Source: Trichobilharzia szidati (lineage: Eukaryota > Platyhelminthes > Trematoda > Strigeidida > Schistosomatidae). Taken from it: a stretch of DNA of 64,000 nucleotides. The translations under genes and the position numbers were made by a program. The notes below the pieces were generated by a model, which was not told where the DNA came from, made no database searches, and saw only the letters and a program-made list of their open reading frames with translations. Below are positions 34,470 to 45,690 of the stretch, piece by piece. Each line of letters starts with the position of its first letter. The first letter of the stretch is position 1. Location of the stretch: NCBI GenBank assembly GCA_944472155.2, contig OX235271.1:65392416-65456415 (forward strand), in the 5' to 3' direction.

Positions 34470-35095
34470 GATTTCATCATGAACCAGCATTAGTTAGAGA
34501 AACCGGAAATGCTAGAAGGCACTAGATAGAGCTTCCGTCCTGGTCTAGAACTTATTCAGCAGTGAATACCGATGACGCTAACAAAGATCGCTCTCAATAT
34601 TGACAGGTTATTAAACGAGCCGTTTGACCATTTGACCACCAGATCAAAATCCATCAGTCTGGTAATTCCAACAACTCGATTCTCGGCATAACACTATCAA
34701 CATCTAATGTTATCGCTGAGTATCTGTCTTTACAACTGATTTGATGGATCCCACGGGTCATGACTTCTCAGTTAAGCTCCAAAAAGTCTATACTGTATCC
34801 GTTTATTATTGAGATGTGCATTAAATTTCGAGTAATGCCAAATGACTAGCAATCTGAAACAATATACATGATATAGTGCTTACTGTTTAATACACCAAAC
34901 TGTTTTGGTTGTATTAATCCTTTTGTATTCTGAGTGGAACATAGGGCTTCAAGCTTTGAGAGTTTGAAGCTTCAGTACTAATGGCCTTCTCTGTGTACTG
35001 GGCTTTCTACCGACTAAGCGACTTTAAGGAGTTTGTAGGCCACGGATCGAACTGCAGGACCACATAAATGGTTGGCGAATACAGTGCTATTCTGT
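34470..35095 (-). mobile_element. Decayed SINE A and SINE C
   Basis: 34470-34810 is a minus SINE A (TCATGACCCGTGGGATCC, hammerhead remnant GCTGAATAAG). 34915-35095 is a minus SINE C (GGAACATAGGGCTTCAAGCT). Both are old. Confidence 0.6.
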
Positions 35096-35532
35096 TTACA
35101 TGGTTTATGTAAGAAAATATTGTATTGTGATAGGATCAGTCTTTTTCACATGTTTGAAACAAAGAAAAACTCCTCAAAGTTCATGTTTCATCTACAAGAT
35201 CTCTTTTTCTGGTGTGCCATAAGCTGTCTTTCAATATAAGGTTTCATATAATAACCTTTAACATTCTGATTGTGAAGTTTACTCAATTCTTGCTGACTTC
35301 ACAGTAATATTTGGTTGCGTATCTGTATGTTCCCCGTGTCTTTGTACCACTGATTTATCTGACTAATTGAAAACAGGTGGGTATATGCTTGTACGTTTTT
35401 AAGGGGGAATAAAATAGTCCCTCAATATAATATTTTTCAGGAAATCATAAACTTTCACTTGATGAGTAGTAGAGCTTCAAGAGACAGTTTACTGTTTTAT
35501 TATTACATGACTGTTGAACTCACCTATTTAAG

Positions 35533-35905
35533 ATGAATTTTGTGACAGAAATTCTGATTTTAGTGTTACTATTTTCATGTTGTAGAACAACAAGTAAGTG
35601 ATATCGAGAATGCACTTAAAGTATTAGGTAGAAGTTTAAGTTACCGGGTAAGATTGTGAATTTTCACATAAACCAAAAAGACCATCACATTTCCTATACT
35701 CACCACCTACAACCTAATTAGATGTTAGCTGAAGTAAGATTAGTACGAAGAAGATTAAAAATACTCACAACAATACATTACTTCGTAAAGTTATGCTGCA
35801 ATCGTCTCAAATGACGTGATTCAACCCCCTCTAATACAGGAAATTGGAGGATCTGATGATTGGAGACATTCAGGAATGAAACCGAAAATCACTTATAATA
35901 GATAA
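35533..35905 (+). CDS. Candidate micro-exon gene, secreted 52-aa peptide
   Basis: Four small exons join in frame: 35533-35593, 35628-35647, 35722-35733 and 35840-35905. Exon 1 encodes MNFVTEILILVLLFSCCRTT, a typical signal peptide with a hydrophobic core, then one base. Exon 2 (20 bases) gives SRSLSYR, exon 3 (12 bases) gives MLAE, and exon 4 gives EIGGSDDWRH, SGMKPKITYNR and a TAA stop. Donors are GTAAGTGATA, GTAAGATTGT and GTAAGATTAG. The last acceptor (CCCCCTCTAATACAG) is strong, the first (AAAGTATTAG, 34-base intron) weak. Phases leave no other open path: skipping exon 2, or exons 2 and 3, meets an early stop. Schistosome micro-exon genes have this layout. It lies antisense in a copine intron in repeat-free DNA. 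No homolog is known to me; the structure is inferred. Confidence 0.48.
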
Positions 35906-36039
35906 AATGCTCTATCTTAGAAGTTATGAAAATCTCACTCACTTTCATTGTGTAGATTTGTTCGAATAGTTAGCTGCAGTCGTGCAGTGCTTCTTGTCTA
36001 TTATCTCTGACCACTTAACATCAGTTCAAAGTGTATTAC

Positions 36040-36270
36040 GAGGTGAGCCAACTAGCTTGGTGACCGAATCGCGAAACAGAACTGATGGAATTCAGTCTTC
36101 AGCAGCACCAAGGACTAGAAGCATCATATTGGTGACCCACAGGTGACTAGTAAATGTATCCTTTACAGTCCTAGATCTGGTAAGTTACGAGTTCGAATAA
36201 CCCAGTAGTAGTGTCTAGAATAGACTACTGGGTGACTCGGGTTCGAGTCTTAGAGTGGATACTCCACTAT
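36040..36270 (+). mobile_element. SINE D, decayed
   Basis: GTGAGCCAACTAGCTTGGTG, GAATTCAGTCTTC and GGACTAGAAGCATCA follow the upstream part of the D unit. Next come a rearranged head with GGGTTCGAGTCTTAG. No ribozyme core remains. Confidence 0.6.
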
Positions 36271-37014
36271 TTTATCTCGCATTTTTCACAGTGCCCAGAG
36301 CTTAGAGCTAAACGATCGAAACGACCGTGCAGTCTTCACATCAGTTCGATCTAGCTAGCTAGCGCTGCTGGTTAATGTGAGTGGTGTTCAACCACTCATA
36401 TCAGTCAATCAGAAGTCTAAACAGCTATGCTTTGTTATTTTTAATCATAGAAAGACCTCTGATAAATTCAGAATATTTTCAAAAGACTTTTAGTTGTTTT
36501 AGCCATCCTGTACTTAATTATATGCAGTAGTGATCATTTTTACTACAAAAACAACAACAGCAACAATAAGAACTACTACCACTTCACTCTTCTTCCAGTG
36601 CAATAAAATGTGTTACATATTATCCTTCTTTTCTCTTCAAAGTACAGCAACCTGCTAGGCCTTAAATTGTACAGTTAGATGAATAAACTGTATGTCTATG
36701 AACCCTATATTAGCATAACTAAATATTCTGATGTCTTAAGTGCTTCTCAGGGTTAATATCCTTTCATCCTTTTAGTATGCGATAAAGCTGTGCAGTCAAT
36801 TCATTCAAGAACTATGGTTTTGAACTTCTGAAATGAGTTCAGGAAACAAATTCAATTTCATGGACAAAACAGAATGGATGATATATGATATCAGGCTCTA
36901 TAATGAAAACATTCAGGTCATATCTGTTTCTGTTATGGGTCTTCTTCAGTGATTCTTATGCAAAAATGCGTATTTAGATTATGAGGTTTTGTAGGGATTT
37001 GGAATAATTTCAGT
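36271..37014. other. Copine intron, no recognised feature
   Basis: AT-rich, with an ACAACAACAG-type run near 36546. Confidence 0.5.
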
Positions 37015-37300
37015 GTAGATATCGTCAAGAACAATTAGAAATGTTTGAAAACCAGGGGTCGGTGGCAAGCCGTTTCATCTCATTTCATGACTCCTCAGCA
37101 GTGTGCGCTCGCAACTGCACCAGGCCCCAAATCCAGGACCTTAAAAGTACGAGATCAACCTCATTGGCCATCCAGCCACATGGGCGAGAATTCAAAGGTT
37201 CAGTCCCTGGTCGGGGCTTTGGCTGCGCGCCGACTTAGAGTCCTAAACTAGTAGAAAAATGGCTGTCAAGTTCTCCTTGGTTCGTGACAAAATCTGCTAA
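37015..37300. mobile_element. SINE A, rearranged inverted pieces
   Basis: A minus piece carries the hammerhead core CTGAGGA and GAAA with a TCAT/ATGA stem II, but no GTC site. A plus piece near 37210-37280 carries a second decayed copy. Confidence 0.6.
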
Positions 37301-38299
37301 TGGAATAAATTAAAAACAAAGGGAAAAATGGTTGTAAGCCTATTTGCAAAAACAACTCGTGAAATTTATTTTCATTCTCAAGTATGTATTTGTAAAAAGT
37401 TTTTAGATTCAATAAAGGAAATCAAATTCGAAGGTCGAAGCAAGAAAGTGTAGTATGCTTCTTCCTGTTGAAGGAAGCAAAGAAAAAGGAATTTTACAAC
37501 TGTCATCGAAAAAAAAAGAATAATTCAGTCTGTTTTCTGGACACTCCATTAATAAATAATATTGCTAATTAAAGCCTTTTTCTTGGTATATTGTATTTCT
37601 GGAGAAAAAGTGGATTGTTTTACTTTTTTTTAACTAATGACCTCAAGTTTTATTGGGAATGTTTAAAAAGGATATAAATTTTTTTTATTAAAAGAAAATG
37701 AGTTAAGTATTGTCAATCATTTAGAAGGTTTTTTTACTGAAGGGGATTTTGTAGGCTATTTTTAAATGATAAGTATACTCTGGAGAATATTCTCCCCCGC
37801 ACTAGTGTTCTCTGCTTAAAAAGAAATTAGGCTTAACTAATTTATTTATGATTTGATGAATAGCGATTGAGTGATTAAAGATACGGATCATTGACTTTTA
37901 AGGTGACTTATGTCTATTTGGTTGGGGGAAATTTAATGAATCGGCTTTACCGTATACTGGTATAAATCTATTTGAATGCGAGAATGCTCTTACTGGCTAA
38001 AGCATTACTAATTTACAATACTGTATAAGTTCAGGTTTAAAATTCTTCAAAAGTGTAATGAAAATCTGACGGAATTCATTGTGGCCTAACATTTGTAAGT
38101 ATGAAGGTGAATATGAGAGATACTCCGTTACACTACATCCGAAGATTGTTTATCAATCTATATTTTATGTCTGGAATAACTTGAACTTAACATCACGAAT
38201 ATTCATCACTTAGGGATTCCTGTAAGTAAATATAGTGGGACTATCATTTAAAAAATTCAATTTAGTTCAGTTTTCAGTTCAAATAAAAGTACCGTTGCA
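37301..38299. other. Copine intron, no recognised feature
   Basis: About 1 kb AT-rich, nothing recognised. Confidence 0.5.
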
Positions 38300-38490
38300 C
38301 AAGAGGTGGCTGTCATGGTCCAAGTGGTCTAGTAGATAACGCTTGCATGTTTGAGACGATGAGTATTAGGTTTGAGTCTCTCTGTAGAAATACCATCACT
38401 TACTGGTGAATGTAGGTACATCCAGTTGAAGAGTTCGGGATAAGACGGAATATTCATCCTGAGTTTCACTGCTACTCTACATTCACCAAA
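38300..38490 (+). mobile_element. SINE B, decayed
   Basis: CATGGTCCAAGTGGTCTAGT head, AGGTTTGAGTCTC B box, and hammerhead remnant TTGAAGAGTTCGGGATAAGA. Confidence 0.72.
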
Positions 38491-39265
38491 ATATTTCAAG
38501 AGTTGGACTATCTCCAACTACCTCGAAAAGCACCAAAATGTGTCCTAAAATGTGTTTTCACACACAGTGACTTCCTTGCATAGCATGCAGAGAAAGTAGG
38601 GATTCTTGAAATTGCTTTCACAGCAAGTGAAGATGCGATATAAATGAATAAACTATCACTTTAGTCATTCAATTTGAAACTAACCCAATATTCACGAGTT
38701 TTTTAAAAATTACTTCAGTGTAATCAGTATGATTTATTGCTAATACTTATTGTTGTTTGAAGTAAGACAATCATTTTCGCAATAAGCTACAACTGGTTAG
38801 TAATTAATATTCTCTACCTAGCAGATTAGAAGAAGTATGTTCATTTTTCATTTCGTTTTTGTTTTAAAAGTTGCATCCGCGAATTTTAAATCTCAAGGAC
38901 AAATTTAATTTTAAAGCCACCATAGATATAAGTGACGTTCATCGTTAAAATAAGTCATTAAGTAATTATTTTTTCAAATGGCATTATTTCCTGTTTTTGT
39001 GTGTGCAAGATTTGGGTTTTTTCATTAAAACATAATATTTACTAGTAATTTAAAAATTAATTAAAGGAAACGCTGTATATCTTTTAAAAAAATTGATAGG
39101 CATCATACTTTCCACTTGTTTAAGGACTATTCTTGTTGAAAGAAAGACGCTACATAATGTTTAGATTAATATTAAGATTTATTCATCGTTTTCTTAAAAG
39201 GTGAATGTCATTTATTTAATAAAAAAATAATGTATAGAACATAAAATGAAGCTAATGAAACTTAC

Positions 39266-39319
39266 CAAACCGGAATTTTGATAGTACTTTTTTCGTTTTT
39301 TCTTTGGCATATTTATCAA
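39266..39319 (-). CDS. cpne: Copine exon: basic linker after C2B
   Basis: 54 bases, 18 codons, phase 0 on both sides: LINMPKKKRKKYYQNSGL. This is the conserved copine linker (LINPKKxxKKxxYxNSG), a lysine/arginine cluster between C2B and the LDYI motif. The acceptor is TCACAG and the donor GTAAGTTTC. The usual Pro after LIN is shifted by an extra Met. Confidence 0.95.
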
Positions 39320-39429
39320 CTGTGATTTATCAAGGAAAAATCCAATAAAAAGCGTGTGTTAGATATACAGAAAATGTAATAAACTTATTTTTTTGAGTTC
39401 CTTTTGTAAATTTACATTGTCAGGAATTT

Positions 39430-39640
39430 TTTTCAGTTAAAGAGCCATTGAAACCAGGAAGTACTGAGCAGCTGTTTCGCTGCACTTTGAAACTCTTCAG
39501 CAGTAGGCATCCATAACCCCTCAGGGAACCGGACTCATTACCTTCAAGCTGCACAATTAGCTCGTTGACGAGTCAGCCAGCGGGGCGAAATCCTGGTTTT
39601 CAGCGGTTCTCTTATTGAAATCAAGTCTACATGACTAATA
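39430..39640 (-). mobile_element. SINE A with near-intact hammerhead
   Basis: On the minus strand at 39461-39505: CTGAAGA core, GAAA, stem I TACTG/CAGTA and stem III ACAG/CTG are present. Stem II is weak (three pairs) and the cut site reads GCT rather than GTC. It lies about 110 bases upstream of the copine exon at 39266-39319. Confidence 0.7.
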
Positions 39641-39811
39641 GTTGCCGTAAACTTTCACTTTCACATCAATCATTTGTATAGTTTTCGTACTTCTGAATTA
39701 CTTTATGGTATCTTAAAGATGATGTGTTAATGTAGGATATTACAGCTTTTATTAATAATATATAAGTATAGGATGAAAGGCCATATCAAAAGGCCGGTAT
39801 AATTAGGTATT

Positions 39812-40060
39812 TATGAATTTACAAACTCCACAGACGGCCAGGCGAGTAATAGTGGTTGGATCGAAGCCATTATTAAAGAGTCCTTCTCTATCATCTATCA
39901 GGTACCAAAAAATCGCCAAAAACATCCTGGTGACGCATACTCCAAACAGCAGAGGTTATCGCGAATCACCTAAGACAACTGGTGCTCTGTGTGCAGAAGA
40001 AACAGGTCTAACCATTATTACTGCCCTGACTTGCTGTGGAGTTTGAAAATTCATCAGTGA
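39812..40060 (+). pseudogene. Penelope-like 3' end, inverted-ended relic
   Basis: GGTACCAAAAAATCGCC and CTCCAAACAGCAGAGG match the C-terminal part of 12540-13155. The first 45 bases (39813-39857) are an inverted copy of the last (about 40010-40056), both ending in the GGAGTTTG-AATTCAT end of the family. Confidence 0.75.
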
Positions 40061-41219
40061 TATATAACACTAACGACACGTTTAGACACAGTACATGATT
40101 CTTACAACCTTTTACTGTAAAATTTTCACCCTTCTAGCATGATCTTAAAGCAAAATAGTAATCGATTATAGATCATGCGTTGCAAATTTGTATTTGAATT
40201 AAGATCCAGTTTCCTACTGTATTCTCCCTTCAGTTCCTCAGAGAAATGAACAGAAGTAGTTTGAAATCCATCATAAAGTTCCTCCTGATCTAACGCCATA
40301 ACTTAATGATTAAAACATTTAGAAATGAAGGAAGGTGTTGATGCATTATGCTGGCTAGGTTATTACCTTGAGAGGCTACTTTCTATTTTAATAAAGTTCA
40401 TCAATTTACAGAGCAAAAGTAAGTGTTAACTTCTAAAAAAGATGAGGTTTCACTGAACAGGATTCAACCTTAACTAAGTGATATCAACAAGTAAACAATC
40501 AGTACCTGGAAGATATTTAATATTTATTTGACACTTTATCATTGTATACAGAGACTAAAGATAATGCAGTCCTGTTATGAACATATAATCATTCAGTCAA
40601 CCAATAAGCACCTGTTTGTGACAGTTTATTCTTTCCTTAGTTGAAAGGCTATAGGGTTAAGGTGGGGCGTAAATCATATGAACTTGTTAGATTGTATTAT
40701 TTTATGACAGTCGTGGTATAAGGGTTAAAATTCCATTTATGAATGAGTGATGCTTTATAGATTATTTCTGTGCTCCACTTGAATGTTGTCGCTTTATCTT
40801 ATAACTTTCGAAAAGTACTGAAGCATGACAGATATAAAAGGGTTAGGTTTTCAACCCAAACATCAAATCGTTTTGCTTGCTTTTTGGATATAATTTAAGT
40901 TCTGCATTACTTATAACCAGGCGGAAATGTTTTTATTATAAGCTAAGCTAACTTTAACGAAGAGTGTATACCTTATAAATAAGGCAGTGCAATGAATCAT
41001 TAATAAGAATTACGCCAGCTGATACAATAAACTACAGACTATTGATCAAACAGGATGAATAATTTACGTTTGACAAAATTGCAATATCATAATGAGTTAG
41101 ATATTTTTGACTAGGAGAATACAATAATAGAAATACAGATTATATATATATATATGCATATTGATGACGTTGACATAAAAGAAAGACAAGCAAGCCATTA
41201 ACTAATTAATCTACGTTAC
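40061..41219. other. Copine intron, no recognised feature
   Basis: AT-rich with a TA run at 41140-41155. Confidence 0.5.
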
Positions 41220-41292
41220 CTGAAATTCAATTCCACTTTCACCACTATTTAACAATTTACTGACAGTTGTATTGAATTCTCCAATCAAATCA
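41220..41292 (-). CDS. cpne: Copine exon: end of C2B
   Basis: One base plus 24 codons. It reads DLIGEFNTTVSKLLNS then GESGIEFQ, matching the copine D[LF]IGEF-TT strand. The acceptor is CTCTAG, the donor CAG/GTAACG, and it ends in phase 0. About 60 bases of plain AT-rich intron separate it from a short TA repeat at 41140-41155. Confidence 0.93.
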
Positions 41293-41659
41293 CTAGAGTT
41301 AGATAAAAAAGACAAGATAAAAAAGTGGGATAAAACTTTGTAACAAAGTTTGTGAAAAATTAAAAAAAAAGGAAGCATGAAACATTTTTAAGACAATGTT
41401 TGTTTTTTACAAAAAATTGAGATTAACATCATTCAGTAACTCAAATAAATAGTTTGCATATGTTGCATAGCCAGCAGTTTGTTGAAAATACTCATGAGGA
41501 CATTATAGAGAAAACAGTAAGTTCTACAAAGTCACTTATTTTTGACAAATTCATTCCTCAATGGCTACACAATCGCGGCTTATACTACAAAACCTGGCAT
41601 AATTACGAATATTATTTCACTCGAAATAGAAACGAAGCTGAGATTTAAAGGACGCAATA

Positions 41660-41995
41660 ATTTTCAGGCAGATTCTAGTGAGTGTGGGGATGGATGTCCC
41701 ACCAGCGACAATGGTTGGGGTCGCGCTAAATCACGAATTGGTAGAAGTTAGAATTCATGGACTAGCAATTGAATCGGGTCCCAGTGGCTGAATGGTATAC
41801 GAGCTTACCTTGTAACCGGAAGGTCATGGGTTCGAATCATAGTGGGTGAGTACTGCCGATGATTCCCAAACTAGAGTGAAATAACTGTCCAGTACTCCAG
41901 TGCTGGTTTTCAATGGTTCTCTAACTGATATCAATCCGTGATCAACTCGTAAAAACATAACTAACTATTAGAAACCAGACTATAGAAGATATGAG
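41660..41995 (+). mobile_element. SINE A, near full length
   Basis: Starts CTAGTGAG as does 16202. Thr-like head GTCCCAGTGGCTGAATGG, GGGTTCGAATC B box, TTGTAA at the anticodon position. The hammerhead has U4 to C (CCGATGA) with stem I GTACTG/CAGTAC intact. Confidence 0.85.
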
Positions 41996-42189
41996 AGTTT
42001 TCAGTTGCAATGACAGAGGAATATTAATCAAATAAGGCATAAAAACCACGGCAAAACAGAGTTATGAATGCGGTTACTGAATGTGTAAGCTAGGTCTTAC
42101 AGGAAATAGGTGTGACCAAGATGTCCACAGAAACAAACTGAAATAGCAGTTTGAACAGTTCCATTAAAAATTTGGGTGACTGATTAGTG

Positions 42190-42790
42190 AACAAAGAATA
42201 TTCTTTTCGACAAATTCATTATCAGATTCTACATTTATATGACGGTAATAATTGTAATTATAATAGTTGTCACAATAACCTACCATTCAAGGGTGACCAA
42301 GTTAAACAGTTGACACCTCAAAGACTTCGGTCAGCTATCAAACGCAAATTCTGCGCCGCATCTCTTTCCTTCACATCTCGAACATTTTCGGTCTCTATAC
42401 CTACGATTAAAGACCGAAATTCTGTGGACTATACTTCAAACTGTGTTTACAATTTCACCTGCAGTTGCGTTGACACTTGTGTAGTTAGAACCGGTAGAAT
42501 GACCAATGTCGTCGAAAAGAACATGTTCCAAAACGGTTATTAAAACATATGGAAAATCCCAATGCAAGTGATCTGAATAAAAATCTATCATTATCCATTG
42601 CAAATCACTTATTAGTGTCAGGTCACAAAATCAATATTAATGACTGTTTCACAATTATTTCACATAACTCTAATTCAAGGTTACTGAAGTTGATGGAAGC
42701 ACTTTTAGGATTAATCATATACATCACAAACTGTGTGTACAAAAAAGAAGTAGACTTCAGCCTTCGCATGCCATGGACTACTTGACCTAT
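42190..42790 (+). pseudogene. Penelope-like linker and GIY-YIG relic
   Basis: LPFKGDQVKQLTPQRLRSAI, VYNFTCSC (GIY entry) then VVRTGR where YVGRT is expected; frame breaks at the stop at 42541. It resumes in MENPNASDLNKN, IANHLLVSGHKININDCFTI and ends FSLRMPW. A different subfamily from 12540-13155. Nuclease tyrosines lost. Confidence 0.82.
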
Positions 42791-42959
42791 TTAAATATGA
42801 TTGGTCATTAGTATGTACTTTTGTTTTTTATTTAACTGAGTAATTGTCATTCATTTTATTTTATTATTGTGAACCATGTTAATTGTAAAGCGGTTGTAAA
42901 GAAACCACAAAATGATGCTATCATCTCGCGAAATTTGTCTTCTAAATGCCTTATTCAAA

Positions 42960-43138
42960 TTATCTATAGTTTGGTTTGTAAGGATTAGTTATGTTTTACG
43001 AGTTGATCACAGACTGATATCAGTTAGAGAACCATTGAAAACCAGGGAGTACTGGACAGCTGCTGTTTCATCCTAGTTTGGGAATCATCGTCAGTACGCA
43101 CCCACTATGATTCGAACGCAGGACCTTCCGGTTACAAA
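42960..43138 (-). mobile_element. SINE A, truncated at a Penelope relic
   Basis: The 3' half of SINE A on the minus strand stops inside the tRNA-like head just after the B box (GGTTACAAAT). The next bases are Penelope-like coding relic. The hammerhead region reads ACGATGATTCCC/GATGAAACAGCAGCTGTC, where stem III has a triloop but the core C3 is changed. Confidence 0.8.
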
Positions 43139-43139
43139 T

Positions 43140-43545
43140 TACACTAATGACAAAAATTGTCACTTATCAGTAATTCACTATCAATTTAGCTGCTCCTGTT
43201 GCGTCAGTAATATTGACTGTTGCTTTGGGAACCTAATTTTTCTTGCTCAGAAACATCTACCAGTATGGCTAAATAAAGGTTTAGTGAAAACCATTAACAG
43301 TTCTATAATAGATCACTTTGTTTAAACAGGTCAGAAAGCCAGCAATGAAGAAACTTTCTCCATAATCTATCAGGTATCGAATAAATTAATGAAGGCCTGT
43401 AGACACCAAGCACTCCAAATAGCACAGACTATTGCAGTTCACTTAAATTAACAGGAGCTCCATGCGGAAAAGAAACAGGTTCAGGCACGATTGCTACTCT
43501 GGCCTGCTGTCGAATCTATAAATTCGTCAATTCACTGTTACTTCC
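43140..43545 (+). pseudogene. Penelope-like element C-terminus, relic
   Basis: HYQFSCSCCVSNIDCC (dead GIY-YIG entry), AQKHLPVWLNKGLVKTINSS, one stop, then ETFSIIYQVSNKL and LLLWPAVES. Same subfamily as 12540-13155. Confidence 0.8.
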
Positions 43546-45114
43546 TTTAGTTCATTTCACATTGAGTTCGGTGTTATATTACTGCTTATTGTCTTTTATT
43601 GATGCTTTCGAAATGCGATCCAACGATACTACTGACCCACTGTAATTTAAAACATTATTATTGTTAACAACAATAATTCTTTAATTATTATTGTCATATA
43701 AGTGAAGAATCAGATAACGAATTTATTGAAAAGAATATTCTTTGTTCATTAATCAGTTCTTTGAAATTATAATCTTATAACTAAAAATTATAGATGAAAT
43801 GAAAAAATTTATAAAATTATATTTTTAAAATCTCAGCGAAATTGAAATGATTAATTCCAACATTTCGTTCGGCAATCTGGTCCGAGCTTCTTCAGGGAAA
43901 TTAATCGAATTAACATAACAGAGGTTTATATATAAAAGGAACAATTCATGTTTTTAAATTTTGTCCAACCATGAGTCATGCAACAGTCATCAACATGTAT
44001 AAATGTTTAGTGGGCTAAACATGACTAGATTTACGGTAGATGCAGAAATTGGAGTAGCCACTTTTGATTGCACAGTCCCAACTTTTCGATGAATACCTCT
44101 AGCGACAGCTTAAACAGCAGAAACGGGTCAGAATTATACTGTCTTCGGCAGATTTCTGTCAACCTTGTGACTGACACTAAATGCTAACTTATGTATATAA
44201 ATAACTATTGGGAAGGAAATCACTGATAAGACATCTTTGCTGAACTTCTTTTCTTCTCTAGGAAGGCAATAAACTGGGTGGTTATTGCAATGCTTTATTT
44301 TGATATCAGCAAAATGCACTTTAAAATGACTTCCCTGACTAAATTTCTTATAGAAATAGGGGATTTTATAGAAAAAGGGCAAAGTGTGAAAGCTTTTTTC
44401 CTATTCTATTTATCCATACTGATGAAGGAATCTTTTATTTGGCTATCTTATGTTCAAGAAGAATAGCTTATAAGGATGCCATAGGAATAGAAGGAAAAGA
44501 AATTAAGGAGTGGCTTATTGTAAGCGTTGGTCTAAATGGAATTAACACTTAGGTGTGGTTTGAGATAATTCTGATTAGAGTTTACACTCAGAAGCTGTGA
44601 GTATTAGTCTGTAGATTTTATTAAATAAATTATGGCTATTTTTATTCCTAATTTTGTTTAGTATGGCATTTTGTATAACTGGTTACGTTTTTAATACCTA
44701 TTAGATGAAGATTGCAGGATTTCTGTTGAAAATGATTCTTGAGATGTGGTGTGTAAAAGATCTGTTCATTCGAATTTTTTCGTGGAATTTAAGCGTCAGG
44801 TATTCGTATAAAGATATATACTCGATTCTTAGGTGTAGGTTAACATGAAGGGTGAGTTACCTCAACATCTATAATAATATTATTTATCAAAATGGAAACT
44901 ATGGGATGGTTATGAGAACAAAGAAAACTATTAGTTTCACATCAGATACGTTTATTTAATGTAACACATTGTATGATATTAAGAATCAAATTGTATTAAC
45001 TCCAGGGATTTTTTAAACATACTCTATAAGTTTCTTTTTCTCGCCAGTTTTCTGCAGCATAATATTTTGGTATGTTTAAGATTAGTGTTATGTAGGGGAG
45101 AAGACTGAGGAGAA
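43546..45114. other. Copine intron, possible old element end
   Basis: Mostly unrecognised. Near 43865-43905 the minus strand reads CTGAAGAAGCTCGGACC then CCGAACGAAA, which looks like the terminal region of a Penelope-like element. I do not call it. Confidence 0.4.
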
Positions 45115-45690
45115 GATTTTCGTCATCAGTTAGTAAGACCATTGAAAACAGGGAGCATTGGACACCTGAGTCATCCTGTTTTAGAACTCCTATTTAAGCA
45201 GAGTGCACCCAAAGACCCATTAGGGATGAAACATGGGACTTTCAGGTTAAGAGACTAAACTCGTTGATCGTTCAGTCACTCGGGGTGGAATTCAGTGACC
45301 CGTGAATTCTAAATCTTTGGCTGGAGGATTTATTCATGAGCTGACATCAGTTAGAGAACCATTGGAAAACCTAGAAGTACTGAACAGGTGTTTCATCCTA
45401 GTTTGGAGCTGTTCATCAGTACGCACACACCACTAGGGTTCGAACCCAGGACCTTCTGGTTACAAGGCAAGCTAGCTAGTAGACTATCAAGCCACTGGGA
45501 CCCAATCCAATGGCCAGTCCATGAATTCTAACTTCTGCTAATTCATGAAATAGAGTGATCACTTAACAATGTCTTCTTCAATGAGTTACTGGCTAACCTT
45601 CAACCTGGTGTATCCTACTGGTCACAGCTTCCCACCAGAACTCCAGGTCACTGCCTGAATAGGGCCAATCACTAGTGAGCATCAGATGAA
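45115..45690 (-). mobile_element. Two SINE A copies in tandem
   Basis: 45115-45325 (decayed) and 45330-45690 (better kept, B box GGGTTCGAACCC) lie in the same orientation. Hammerhead cores damaged in both. Confidence 0.75.

Noticed and set aside
43860..43905. Hammerhead-like motif on the minus strand
   Set aside because: CTGAAGA and GAAA are present, but stem II needs a bulge and stem III plus a cut site are not visible.
44100..44160. Minus-strand SDPF reading as a C2 exon
   Set aside because: Chance match: it lies between exons already joined in phase, and flanking residues do not fit a C2 domain.
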